DNA of 64,000 bases from the NCBI GenBank assembly GCA_025331565.1, contig JAFREQ010000011.1:10560001-10624000 (forward strand). The letters run 5' to 3'. The notes beneath the pieces are model-generated. The model had not been told where the DNA came from, did no database searches, and saw only the letters and a list, made by a program, of their open reading frames with translations. Below, piece after piece: positions 35,414 through 48,600 of the stretch (its first letter is position 1; each line of letters opens with the position of its first letter). Source of the DNA: Holacanthus passer. Its lineage: Eukaryota > Chordata > Actinopteri > Pomacanthidae. The translations under genes and the position numbers were made by a program.

Positions 35414-38400
35414 CAAGAAAAGCGTGAATTCAAGAGTGATCACAGCAGCTCTGACTATAAAGTATGTTGATCTTAAATACTGTGCTGTGTTCTAGGCTTA
35501 TTTTAATACAGCATTACTCAGCATGTTTGCACGAATCATACCAGTTCTAATTAGGTACACATGTACAACCTAACAATGTAAAATAAACACCCTTGCAAAA
35601 AATATATAAATATAAAGCAGTCCAGCAACACCATCCTTAGAAATTAGAGTTGAATCAGCACCTCTATGGCAAAGTCTATTATTATAAAATGTCCACTCCG
35701 CTTCATTTAATGAGGATTGATTGCAGGCTTGTTGTATTGGACTGCAGTGGACTGTACAGTTTAGGTATCGTATAAACTTTAACTCGGCATAGAACATTTA
35801 AAATTTTTTAATCAATATGCAAGACAACTATATTGAATAAAGAGGAAGAAACTGTGACCTGCTAGTAAGTTTAGCATCATACATTACAGAAAACAATATA
35901 TAAAAGGGGCCAGTATAAACTGAGATTATCAGTGCACAAGTTATCTTTTGGACCCTGCCATTTATATTTTAATCCATCCTTAATCATGTACTTACTGGCT
36001 AAGTGCTTGCAGCTTGATGGCCAGTTTGAGAGCTTCTAGGCATTGGAGTCTGGCCTCACTGATGGCCCCACAGCTGCTCCTCACAGCCACCATCTTCATC
36101 GAGCAGTTTAACAGCTCTGAGAGCAGCTGCCACTTCACCACCAGGTTATTTCCTGCTCGTAGACCAAGGCAGGAAGGCAGAGAATCAACATGGCAGACAG
36201 CACACAAAAAAAAAACATTCAAAAGTATTTGCAGCTTTTCCATGTAAAGTCAGTCCACAGGTGTGGACGAACGTACCTTGGTCGATGAAGCGCATGTCTG
36301 AGCTGCTGCTGCTAGTCCCATATAGGCCCTTCCCCACTAAAGTGACAAGCAGGCTGCAGAGAAGCTTCAGACTTTCATACAGGGCGGTGTCAGGGATTTT
36401 TATACCTTAGACACAAATACATGCCTTAGTTTCACATTATTATGCAAAATAAAAGCAGGAAACCATCTGGTCATATCAAGTGTAACAAATACTTTAGCTC
36501 ACCATGCTGTGTGATACAATCCCGCTGGGCTTGTGGCAGTGCAGCCGTGTCCAAACTCAGATAGGAGCTGCAGGTCTGGAGGGTCTGAGCACGCAGCAGG
36601 TACCAGCTTTTTGACTGCTTCTGCTCAGTCACTTCTTTAAGCACCTCACACAGATAAGGTACCCCAAGATCCATCTGACATATGGTCAAACAGGAAAGAG
36701 GAAATTTGATAACCTTCACTCACTGCAAATGAAACAAAGCCTGCCAGCAGACATGTTACCTACCTGTCCTGTGCTGTAGCAGTACTGAGCTTTCAACAGA
36801 ATGGCCAGCATACTGAGAGAAGAAGGTCCCTCTGCACTGGATTCTGAGGCAAGAAACTTTTCTGCTTGCTCCAGCTGAGCCTAAAAAAATGGCACAATAA
36901 ACATAAAATAAACAAAGTGAGCTAGAGTACGTGAAGTGAGCAATAGTAAGTTGAACAATGAATAATAATTACAAAATTGCATTACCAAAGCCAGTTCAGG
37001 GCTGCCCATATCCAGAAGGATGCTGGCTGATTGGCAGAGGGAGCTGGCACATCCGTGGGCATCAGCAAGTTGACGTGAAAGTCCAATGGCAAGTTGGTAA
37101 GCTTCTAAAGCCTTGAGAGGCTACATAAGAGAATGAGGAGATTTGATAAATACAGATACAGTATACGGAATACAAGTGTGAACACTATTTCTAACACTAA
37201 CACTGACAACCAGAACCTATGATACTCCATAAAATACCCTTACACGTTTGTTCTTAGCATTGCTGTACCCCCATTTATGAAAAAAAAAATCTAGAGAATT
37301 TGATCAATTTAACTTTCAAATTCTCAAAATCCATTTGGTGATAAAGACTAAAAACAACGAAAAGATGAGTTTGGCCACATTCCGTGTCGTTACCTTTCCC
37401 ATAAGTTTGAAGAGAGCCGCCATGACTGCAATGGAGCTACAGGTCTGTTTGGCGTTTCTGACAGAAGGCAGGACTTGACTCTGCAGAAGAGTGGACCACT
37501 CATCCAGTGCTCTTTCCAAGGGCTTGCACAATTCTTAAAGGAAATCGAAAATACTGTCTATTAATCTCACAGAGACAGAAAGTGATGAATCAATATAGAT
37601 TTTTGATCAGAGCCACAAATGGTTGAGAGCAACAGGTGGTATAATATGTAGCCATCACATCATACAGGTGTTTACAGAAATACAATTGATTACATGAAAA
37701 AGAGGGTTCTTACTGTTCTCTGCAGCCAGGTTGAAATGCAGGCCTTCATAGACCTGGATGCTGTCTTGTGTCTTCTGCTTGTCTTCATAATCAAAATCAT
37801 TGGTTCCTACGGGATTAGTCACACACCACGTCTGCTCACGCAACTCGCGCTGTTTTTTGTCTCTATCGATGGCCTGGACAAGAACACACAAGCAACATGA
37901 GTTAATCAACAACAGACTTAATTCCAGATTGTTCTTAGGCAGCTACAGTCGAAGTCAAATATCAATTCTTACAGTAGTTCTACGTAGGAAAAATCTTGAG
38001 AGCATGAATACTATGATGCTGTTTTTTGTAATTTGAGTTTCACCCATTCTCATGTTAGAATAGAAATGAAATCCCAAACACCAACACTTTCATTATAATA
38101 ATACTAATAAAACAAAATAAACCAAAATATGCACATAGAGCTCACCTCTTGAAGATTCTTCTCAAGAGTGCAGATATAGAGCCAAAGTAAAGCATGGGCC
38201 TTGTCATCTTTCAGTCTATCAGCATTGTCTGGAGTCTCTGGTTCTTCTTCAAGTAGCCGCAAAGCTTCATGAGTAAAATCAACTGTTGTGCTGTGTGGTT
38301 ACAAATGAACATAATGAATATTGAGACAGTAGGCTGCTGCCCATGTTGGACCAGCAGGGCTCAAGAAAACCATACAAATCAGTGGATTTGTATCTATAAT

Positions 38401-41398
38401 GGAACACCGCTAATTAGAAATAATGATTTAAATTAAAGTTCCTACCACTCGGTCTGTTCACTGAAATCCTGGTAACACACAACTTGGGCCATTTCACACA
38501 GATACACAGCACGTAGATGAGTGTGGGAGCTCTCCTCATGGCAGATGTCCAACAGATCACAGAGGGTGTTGTAACGCTCCTGGGCTGTGTCCCCTGCCAC
38601 CTCCTTATAGGCACGCAGCTCTTCCTCCAAAAGGCACAGCATTACTGTCTCATCAGGGACATCTGGACCGAAACCATCACGTAATGTCCTGTTACATAAC
38701 AGGACAGGACAGGACAGGACAAGCCAACAGTTGTAATTTTCCTCCCCATTGATAGCCCATAATGTTCTCTGAGAACTTAGAGGTTGTCATAAACAACAAG
38801 AACCACAAAAAAGAAAAATCCTTTTATTGGAATTTGTCTGTACCTGAGACGGATGTCCTCCTCAGAGTTACGGGCTGCATCAGTCTTTGTTTTCACCCAC
38901 AGAGAGACTGGTTCAGCCATATGAGTAGTGATTTTGTCCCCCAGAGCCTTCAGCCACAGAATCACCCAGTCCAGCGCTCGCTCCAGTTGTCCAGCCCGCC
39001 GAGACGTCTGCACGGCCAGCATGAAGGGTCGGCTCAACTAGATAGTCAAAAGACATGATAATAATTCAGATGACTGTAAAAATATATATAATAACAAATT
39101 TGCTCCTATCTGACTCAACCTATTTAAAATCAGGAGGTAATCTTGTGTATGCCGAACCCCAGACCCATTCTAGACAAAGACAACATATATAGTGTGTATT
39201 TATTAAGACAGAGACAATGTGATGTATGATCAAACAAATGACACTTAAAGAGCTCACCCTATCCATAGAGAGTGCGACGGGACAATTCTTGCATAGATCC
39301 CTGCAGACAATTTCAACTAGCGTGAAGGCCTGGTCATAGAGACGCCGGTTGTACAATCCACAAGCCAAGTTGCTCACAGCAATTACTGCAAAACACATGG
39401 AAATTACATAATGAAAGAACAGCATAATAATAAAATATTGTGTCTATATATTGCAATTCAATTATGCATTTCAGCACCTCTCAAGTGACCTGACAAGATT
39501 AATCATCTAGACTGTAATCACCTGCTTTGATGAGAAGGTTTTCACTCGACAGTTTACGTAGTTCAGTCATCATCAGTCCAGCTGTGGCCTGGCAGTACAG
39601 CAGCACTCTGTCTAATGTGTCACTGTTCTCCAGCTAAGAACAAGAACCACAATCAGTACTTCAACCAAGTTAGAACTGTGGCAACATATTGTAACTGTCT
39701 GATTTATCTTATTTTCCTTTTTGTCATTACTATCATCATCAAGAAACTGGATGTTACAGAAGGAGCCCCACCTGTGATGCAAGCATGCTCTCATAAGTGA
39801 ATACGAAGCCTTGGTAAATACTGAAGCAAAGGGCCTGTTGCAGTCTGCTGCCCTCAGCCTGGCATGTTGAATTCTGTAAGCAAACCACAGGTTAGCAATC
39901 AAATTCTGCTCAAGAAAATAAACTGAATCTCTAAATGGCTTTTTGATAGCAACTTAGTAAAATTCAACAATACAAATTTTACAGAATGATTTCTCTGCTC
40001 TTTTTCCATGCAAACAAACTAATAAGAACTCGTTCATCCTGGTCAGTAACTACACTCACATTCTTTTGCATCTTTAATATCCGTTCCTGGTGCTCCTCAA
40101 GAAAAGAAAACCAAGCCAGGAGCACAGGTCCACTTAATCCCTTGCTGTGGCCACTTTCAACAGCCCACACCACCAGTCCGCAACCTTCCAGAACTGCATG
40201 AGCTTCTTGGTCCCGCAGGTCAGCTGGGAGAGACCTCAAGGCCCTGGCACATTCTGTCAAAGCCTGGCCACTCTCCCCGCCAGCCTTCGTTGTAGAATGA
40301 ATTTTTATTGCCCATTTGCCGAGCACCACAGCTGTACACTGACAGTTACCACAGTCTCTGATCTTGCTCTCAATTTCATTCACAAAGGTGGAGGCTGGAT
40401 CATAGTGGCTGGCCTTACAAAGCACTTTCACTATAATCAGCACCATTTCAGACAGCACATGTAAGCTTGATGTCTCAGCAGACTGCGTGAACCCGTCACA
40501 GCCGCGATCACCAGTCCAACATCTGTTGAGAAGTGTGTGCATTTCCTGGAGAAGAAAAGCAGCATCATCCCTGGTTATCATTCCACAGCTACTCTCAAAT
40601 TCAGTAATGGCGTCCTCTGTGTATATGGGAACTTTGGAGACAGAGGGAGTTGCACTTTCTATGTCCAACAACAGGAGGAATCTCAAAGCTTGCATCTGAC
40701 AGTGGAGTTTGTCACGGGGATTCAGGATTTTCCTGTCTTTGGTGGTGGACAGTCCGTTCCAGAGCACTGAGAAGCAGCTCCGCACAAGAACACAGTAGTC
40801 CTCAGCCTGTGGACCATACAACAGCAGTAACCTTGTTAATGTTGACAATGAAAAGCAATCATTCAGTGTAGAGCTGGGATATACAACACATGTATATGAT
40901 AAAAAAAATATACATACCAGCTGTGCTGGGGTAAGTCTGCAGTACAGCAACCCAGCCACATGGTTGCACAGACTGTGGGCTTCTAGGGAGCTGAGCTTCT
41001 TGACAATATGGAAAATGATCTTTTCCATGTACAGAGGACTGCTCTGAGGAACAAGTGCTGCAGAAACATCATATCCCTGCAGGGAAAGCTCCACCAGCTG
41101 GACCAACTGACTGACATGGGCAACGTCAGAGGATCCAAGTCCAAGTTGATGGTTACAGGCTCTGATGACTCTGTCACACAGTGTGCGACCCTGAAGGCCT
41201 GGTCGACTCTTCACATAACCCTGCGAAATGTGAAAGAAACAATAACGGCTTATATTGTCTTAAAGAACACATTAATCCTGAGTTAGTGTTTGAACCAGGC
41301 TCTGTGGTTATGCTAACCTCTAGTTCGTGAAGTAAAAGCTTCGTCTCTTTCACGGAAGCAGTCCGCTTGATGTATTCGTCCACTTTCAAACACTTCAT
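28759..41398 (-). CDS. espl1: Separase (extra spindle pole bodies like 1)
   Basis: 31 coding exons: 41318-41398, 40918-41220, 40060-40806, 39772-39873, 39522-39633, 39258-39385, 38844-39037, 38446-38688, 38146-38290, 37714-37873, 37394-37533, 36986-37120, 36764-36880, 36503-36674, 36277-36405, 35996-36152, 35256-35365, 33873-35017, 33370-33775, 32893-33024, 32294-32507, 31870-32075, 31481-31608, 31200-31322, 30891-31040, 30586-30753, 30321-30425, 30110-30225, 29925-30008, 29364-29528, 28759-28960. They total 6519 nt, or 2172 aa (human 2120). Separase is the caspase-like Cys protease that cuts cohesin RAD21 at anaphase. The N-terminal two thirds are helical repeats (TPR/ARM-like), followed by an acidic/basic unstructured insert (residues ~1441-1560) and the C-terminal protease. 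The His-Cys dyad is H2055 (YVGHGAG) and C2081 (LLFGCSSAAL), 26 residues apart as in human H2003/C2029. The start ATG follows a noncoding exon. Confidence 0.96.
29364..29528 (-). other. espl1: espl1 catalytic-dyad exon
   Basis: This single exon carries both catalytic residues of the CD-clan protease fold: H2055 in YVGHGAGARFLD and C2081 in LLFGCSSAALAVRG. Flanking exons carry KLPWESI and VLGNLWDVTDRDIDRF, also separase signatures. The protease looks intact. Confidence 0.95.
35369..35411. repeat. A43 homopolymer (T43 in espl1 acceptor)
   Basis: Forty-three consecutive A residues on the plus strand. On the coding strand they form a T43 tract ending immediately before the AAG acceptor of espl1 exon 35256-35365, so the run serves as its pyrimidine tract. 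Homopolymer length may be an assembly estimate. Confidence 0.95.
38701..38720. repeat. (AGGAC)4 short tandem repeat at an espl1 acceptor
   Basis: Four AGGAC units lie 10 bp upstream (coding sense) of the acceptor of espl1 exon 38446-38688, where they read as pyrimidine-rich GTCCT units. Confidence 0.9.
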
Positions 41399-41760
41399 CT
41401 CCACAGCTGTAGAAAAACACGCAAATTAAGAGCAAGTCATGTTCATCTTAGAAGTCAACAAGGCGAGTAGCTTCAGTTGCTAACGTTAGCGACAACATGA
41501 CGTTGTTCGACTAACGTTAACGTTTGCTAGCTTAACCGAGAGAGTGAACTTACTTCAAGCAGGAGACCTTTGTATTGTAGCAACACTTTTATTTACAACA
41601 GATAAAAGACAGACTTGCTGGCCATAATAACATAATTCAGCAGCGGTACGGTTCCTGCTAAACGTGACTAACTTGGTTCAAACCTCAACAATCATGGAAA
41701 CTGCACCCCCGCGCACTGTTTTTGAAAGGTGTTTGCTAACCAATCCGACAGCACTTCCGC
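41399..41760 (-). promoter_or_regulatory. espl1: espl1 noncoding exon and promoter with CHR-like and CCAAT motifs
   Basis: A strong acceptor (GTTTTTCTACAG) precedes the ATG exon, and a donor (TTGAA/GTAAGTTC) ends a noncoding exon at 41554. Upstream, GGTTTGAACC (41675-41684, minus strand) contains the TTTGAA cell-cycle homology region core, and a CCAAT box lies at 41740-41744. Such pairs are typical of G2/M genes, which fits separase. The motifs are short, so the functional call is inference. Confidence 0.4.
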
Positions 41761-42570
41761 TTGTACCCGGAAATGCAAGGACTTATGGGTATTGAAGTCT
41801 TACTATCATGTCCAAACCACTGACATGAACAATCTTCATTGCGAATTCCTAGATATTAAATGTTCATCTGCAACTTTCTGTTATGCTCCCAGAAAATTTG
41901 TTCTTAAAGTGTTCTGAAGTAGAACAACAACAACAACAACAACAACAATAATAATAATAATACAATTTTGGAGTGACGAATTAAACATTGGAACATATCC
42001 ACTAGAGGGCACACTTCCTCACTTGAATGTTTTTAAACATCCCATTGGAATTTATAATCATCATGTCAGAGGGGCTGACTATTCAAGGAATATTTTTATT
42101 AAGGATGTCTTCCCAATAGCCACATATCAAGCTCTGGCAAATTTACACTTGGTGGACTCCCCACTGCCATCTGACTCATTACTCTCAAAACTGATCCTTC
42201 AAAGCTGAGTCTTACCTTTCAAAAGAGACCATAATCACGCATGTACTCCGAATGATTCAAGGACAACTTTCAATTATCTTTGGGTATGGCTTGGACAGGC
42301 ATTTTAGGCCAAGAATTTAACACTTAGAATTTAATTTAGATTTTAGATGAAAATAGAGGGATAGAAAGTAGAGTCAGAGGAGAAAACGACAGATCAAAAC
42401 TGCATTTAAGTGGCAAAAAGATGTCCTGTGAATGTAGATATCTCTAAAATAGACTCCATCATATAAATACCTTCAGTTTTTACCTCACATTTTTACCTAA
42501 AAATAATCACCTGTGTGACTTCTGAGTGTTAATTAAGAGACTTGCTGTGTGTGTTTCAGTAATTATCATC
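41760..42570. other. Intergenic between espl1 promoter and pfkm 3' end
   Basis: AT-rich sequence with an AAC/AAT trinucleotide microsatellite at 41923-41961. No splice-bounded coding frame is seen. Confidence 0.6.
41923..41961. repeat. (AAC)n(AAT)n compound microsatellite
   Basis: About eight AAC units followed by about five AAT units, uninterrupted. Confidence 0.93.
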
Positions 42571-42576
42571 TTTATT
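42571..42576 (-). terminator. pfkm: pfkm poly(A) signal
   Basis: AATAAA on the minus strand, 84 bp beyond the pfkm stop codon. Confidence 0.65.
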
Positions 42577-42659
42577 TATATTGCACTTCTCAGGGACAGA
42601 GCTTACAAAGTGCTTTACAAAAAAGATGTGTCAGGTCCTGATGACAAGAATAATCACAT

Positions 42660-45600
42660 CTACTCAGGAACCAAGCCTCTCTTCCTGATGATGTGTTCTA
42701 TCGCAGTCTTTTCAGTGGTGTCCAGATTGATCTTGTACTTGGCCAGGATTTTCAGGATGGGTCTCAGTTTTAGCCACCACTGGACCTTTGGAATACGATG
42801 TCTGTGGAGGACAACATTTGTCAGTGAAAACAACAAGAACAAAATTCACAAAGCCCGGGTAGTCAAATAATTTATGTGAGATATTTCAATTAAAGCTATA
42901 TTGAAACAGTGCTTAAGAGAATAAGTGACGAGAAAATAAATTGACAGGATAGAAATGAAGTCTTACTCAAAGTCAGTCTGTTCTTTAAGTTCTGTCAGAG
43001 CCTGGAAGACCAAAGATCTCTTCTTCATGCCCAGCACACAGGCTGAATCTGGAGAGTTGGCAAAGATCCGACCTGGAGGTTTGAGGTTAAAAGTATAATA
43101 TACATTAGCACGGGGAGCACAGGAGGTCATCACACAATCATAAACAACATTTTGACCTCACCGTGTCTGTAGCATTCCTTCAGCTTGTCAGTCAACCATA
43201 ACACTGACTTGATCCCCATCTTGGTACCAAAATTCCTGTCGAAGGGACTTGGTGTTCCACCCTGATAACAAAGGATATGTTTCCTTAAGTTTACATAATT
43301 GAATTATAATGTCTGTGCACAACAAACAGGAGATCTGCGTCTAGTGGCCCACCTGCTGCATATGTCCAAGTACATTCTTCCTGCAGTCAAACACACCCTT
43401 GCCCTCCTCTGTGTACAGGTTGAAGATAAAGTCTGTGGTGTAGTTGGCATTGCATTTCTCATTTCTGAAACAAAAGTGGAATATTGTGTGTGATATGGAG
43501 CCAGCTGCAGGGCGTTGAAAGTTGATTCTGCTCAAAATAGAAATGACACTAACTCCACAAACCACAAACCTCAGAATCAGGCCTCTCTTCACTGTGGTCT
43601 TCATCTTCTCTACCAGATGTTCCACATTTACCTACAAACACAACAACTGTCACACCACTGAGTTTAAAAATATCCATCCATCCACCCCTCACAGATGTAT
43701 GTCACCACTTATCTTTCTCATAAGGACAGACCTCTAGGTCATGGATGTTGAAAGGTTCCTCATAAATGTAAGCAGCGTCAGCTCCAGATGCCAAACCAGC
43801 CATGGTTGCCAGGTAGCCGCAGTATCCTCCCATAGTCTCAACGATGAACACTCTTCTCTTGGTGCCAGCGGCAGATTGTTTGATCCTGTCGCATGTCTGA
43901 AAAGGAGAAAAATAAAGAGAGAAGAAGATTGTGAGTAAGATTTGGTCCTTGGAATATCTGGTCTTTGTTTTGTGTTCTCTTAGAAGTTTACCATGGTTAT
44001 AGTGTTAAGTGCAGTATCAGCTCCAACACTGAAGTCAGACCCAGGAACATTGTTGGAGACAGTAGCAGGAACAACGACGAGGGGAATACACAGTTCCTCA
44101 TACTTCTCTCTAGCCTGCACCATCTGCAGACCCCCAACATATGCCTGGTGAAGACAGGAAGAAAGGAGGAAATCAGTAACATGCCTGGTTTTAGTGTTTA
44201 TTATGGCCTCTGTATTTCAGCTGCTCACCTCAAAGCCTCCAATGATGATTATAGCGTGAATGTTGTACTTGGTGATGCTCAGACTGATCTCCTCCATGCA
44301 CTCAAGTGGCAGAGATCTGTATAAAAGGGAAAACATAGACACAAAGCGGATGACACACCTGCTGGATATTTTTTTTAAAAAACAACACTGCCAATGTCAA
44401 TCAACAGAGTGGTTTGTTGAAATATCTCACCTCTTTGTACCCAGAAAGGAGCCGCCCTTTCCTGTCCATCCCGCTACACCAGACCAACCAATGGGCTCAA
44501 TCTGTGCAGAGACAGAGTCCATGCTCTATCAGGCTCTATTATATGTGTAGGCTGTGCATTAAGTGCATGTTTGATGGGCAGAGTTGAAACTGCAGGTGAG
44601 CAGCATGGACTGTTTGCATGTTCTCATATTTGCGCATATTACATACTAGATATTGGCAAAGGTGTAGCGTTACAGCGAAGCCATTTTAAGGCATGAAGGG
44701 ATTGTTTTTTAATGGAAAAAAATTCTAAATATGTAATTTTGCTGAACAGACATGGGTTTTGGGGGGGTTTGATTAATGCCAGGAGAGGAACTTTAAAATG
44801 GCAAAACTGATTAATTATCATGAAAGTAAATGGCCTCTTGCTTTGTTTACATGCGTGCAGCTAAAATTTACCATTCCATGAGCCAATCCGTCAAAGCCGT
44901 CGTGCACTGCCAGCATCTGGTGGCCCTGGAGGATCCCGATCCTGACAGCTGAACGGACTGCAGCGTTCATTCCAGCACATGGTGCCCCCACGTTCAATAT
45001 GGCAATGTTGATGTTACTCTGGCACATTCAAAGAGAAGTTTGTTAGAATAAATGTATTTTCCACTCGGGCTTATCGACTGTGAGACAATAAGACAGTTCA
45101 ATTGTAGTTCCTGACCTTTTTATCCGGGAGGTGCACATGAGCCAGCATTCTGTAAGTATTCCAGTTGTTCTCAAAGCTCCTATAGTTTAAAATTAGCAGA
45201 AATGTACAGGCATCTGAAACTCAACACAAGACCTGAGAATCTCAAATGGATAACACAAAAGTGCACGCCTCACTTTCCCCTGAGCTTCACCGCATCTTCA
45301 AACCTCCCTTCAGCCATGGCTGTGGTGACGTCTTTAGTCTGATGTGAAAGAAGGTGAAACAGGTAACAGGGAGTTGATTCAGAATATTATGCAGAATATC
45401 AAACATATAGCTTGCTAATACTCAATAATGCTTGCTTCTAAAGCCCTGCTCATTCTGTACAGACTGAAGAAATTTGTTTTGCATATGGAAGAGATGTGAC
45501 TCACCACTTGCACGCACTCCATGAGAGGCAGCCTGACAGCCATGTTTCCAGACAAGCTGACAACACATGCAGGAGTGTCTGGTGTGGCCTCCAGCAGAGC

Positions 45601-48600
45601 CATCACAGCTTCCACTCCCATCCTGCTGGCCTGAATCATGACAATCACAAAGCAAACACTTGGAGAAACAGGTACCTTTGTATTTAATCACATTGTTCAA
45701 ATTCATTTTGTATGATTTATATATGGGTCAGTGGTCAGATTACCAGGATTCTGTCAAAGGCAGATGGGGTTCCTCCTCTCTGCACATGGCCCAAGATGGT
45801 GGTGCGGGTGTCAAAGCCGAGCTTCTTTGATACCAGCTGTGCGGAGAGATTATGATTTTATGAACGGGTCTCCCTCATATGAACAGCCTATATATGTGCT
45901 GATATTATATATTAGAGTCCTGCCATTACTGACCTGTTTGACGTCTTCACATGTGATAGGTTTACCGTTGCGATCCAATGCTCCCTCTGCAACAATGATA
46001 ATATTCAAACGGGAGCCACGGCCTCTTTGCTGAGAGGGATAGAGAAAACTTTTTTTAAAAACCTTTTTAAACCAGATTTAAATTAGTCATTGAAAATGAT
46101 GCATGACACGATATTTACATCTGTCAGTCTTCTGCACAGATGTTCCTCCCATCCCTCATCTGGGGGCATCTCTGGGATGAACACCCAGTCAGCGCCACAG
46201 GCCAGAGCCGTCACCAAAGCAAGGTAACTGTCAGTGAAGAGTCACGAGATACGATGTCTTTTGCAAAACTAACAGAGTGATAACTTTTTAAAGTAAGTAA
46301 GTGCCTGAAACCTGCATTCTTTCTAATGGCCAGCAGAGGAGGACTCCACTTGTTGCAAAAAGAAGTCTGACTGTAAGTAAGCTTATGAGAAGATGACCCT
46401 TCTTCTCACCTATTTATTACTTCAGTGAACAATTTTTCACCAATGTTTATGCTCTCAATCACTAGTTTCAAGTCTTCTTCAGTGCAGCATGATGTTCATT
46501 TTGTAAATTATGGTCCCGGTTAGAGTAAAATAGATAATAAATCTCTGTCCACTTTATGATACAGTCTACGGTTTTACTACATTGAGTGGTTGAAATGCAA
46601 TTGTGTGCACATAAGATACAATCTGTTCCCATGTTTTGATTAATTTGTGCACACAAGAAAAGTGTATATACAAAGAGTCAACACGACAGACCAGCTTTGT
46701 TTATCAGAGTGTCAAGTATTGGGAGGCATTAATTCTGAAGGACTGTGAGTTAACAGTATGTGGTGTTATATTGCCATCAGTTTCTATATATAGCTACTGT
46801 ATCAATCACGTGGTTACAGTACCATATTAACACCAACAGATTGTACTCACCCACAGTGCCTGCCCATTACCTCCAGGATGAAGGTCCTCTGGTGACTGCA
46901 GAACAACACATCTCATATCAAGAGTCTTAAAATGACATGGCAGGTCCGTCCGTTAGACAAATGCATGAATGGCTGCATACCTCTGTGCTGTGGTGGTGAT
47001 GGCATCCACTATCTCTATGATGCGATGCAGGGCAGAGTCTGTCCCTATGGTCATGTCGGTGCCACAGAAGTCATTGTCAATGGAGCCCACCATGCCGACG
47101 ATATTGAGATGGGAGGAACTCTTGGCCTCGTTTGATGTGATCTTACCTGAGCACAGGTTAAAATGACAACACTCTCAGATACGGTTAAATGTTCAAATAG
47201 TGGTCGGGTCTTTGGGGGGCTTGATTTCTGATTCAATACCAGCTTTAATATGACAATCTACGGTGCATCAAGAAGCCACTACATCAGTATATGAAAGAGG
47301 CATTTCATGTGAGGTTGTGCTGCTTAGAACAGTGATATGTGGGGTCATGCCTCTCACCAGCTTTGACCAGGTCTGCCAGCAGCTCTGGCCACTCTGTTCT
47401 GAACTGGTTGGCACCCGTCAGACTGCCATCACCTCCGATCACACACAGGTTGGTGATGCCCAGCTTCACTAAGTTGCAAGCGGCCTGGGTGCGTCCCTCC
47501 TTGGTGCGAAAATCCTGACAGCGTGCACTGCCAATCACAGTCCCACCCTGACGTCAGGCAGAGGAGGACAGGTTTCAGTACCAAACAAGAATCACAAGAA
47601 GGTTGATAAAGAGAAGGGGCAGGATTATCTGAAACCTACGCACTCATTCCCAAGGTCCACTTACTCTTGATATTTACTGCACCTTGGCATTTAAATGACC
47701 ATTTGAGTTGCTAGAGTTACACAGATCATCCATCCCACTTACTGTGACCTTTTGATCACAAGTTAAAAACAGAGCAGAGATGTTGAGTCTGCAGATAACT
47801 ATATGCTTTTGCATCCTCGTGCTTGTTCTCACCAGCTGTAGCATCATTGACACACTCTCCCAAGTAGCAGGGCGGATATGGTCTCCTCCATCCACCAGAC
47901 CCTGGTAACCCTGTCAGCAAACAGAAACAACACAATGTCACCTCCTTGAAAAGAGATCACTGCCAGGAAGAAGCTTCCAGCTTAATGATCAGACATATTT
48001 TCACTCTGTTGTATGCTGGGATCTGCTGATTGATTCTGTGGGTTAGTCCATGAAAAAATTAGTTGATCAAAAGCAAATAATGTGATTGATTAATCATTTA
48101 AGTCATGACAAGTCAAGCAAAAATGGTTTCACAGTTATGGGCGTTGATTGCTTTTTTCTGATTATATTTTTGTTAATTAAATAAATTGGTGGGCTTTTTT
48201 CCAATTTTGTTTTGCATTTGTTTTGACACTGTACAGACTGAATGATTAATAACGAAAACAAAAAAGAATCAAAAAAATCAAAAACGGTATTTACCTCATG
48301 GACAAAATACACCTTGGCTCCAGTGTAAAGTCCCACTCGGACTGTGGCCCTCACAGCTGCATTCATACCTGTAGGCACACATGTGTGTGAGTGTGTGTGT
48401 GTGGCCGTTAGCACTTACAGTTATTTGAGAAACTTGTGATAATGCTCACACACAAATGTAAAAAATAAATAAATAGAAAAATGAGAAAATGTTGGTAAAA
48501 AAAATAGTTGCTATTAATGCAATACTAAAATATCAGCAAATTTATACTTTTGTTTCTGTCAAATGTACGTTTTATTTTTAGAAAGATAATATATAAAATA

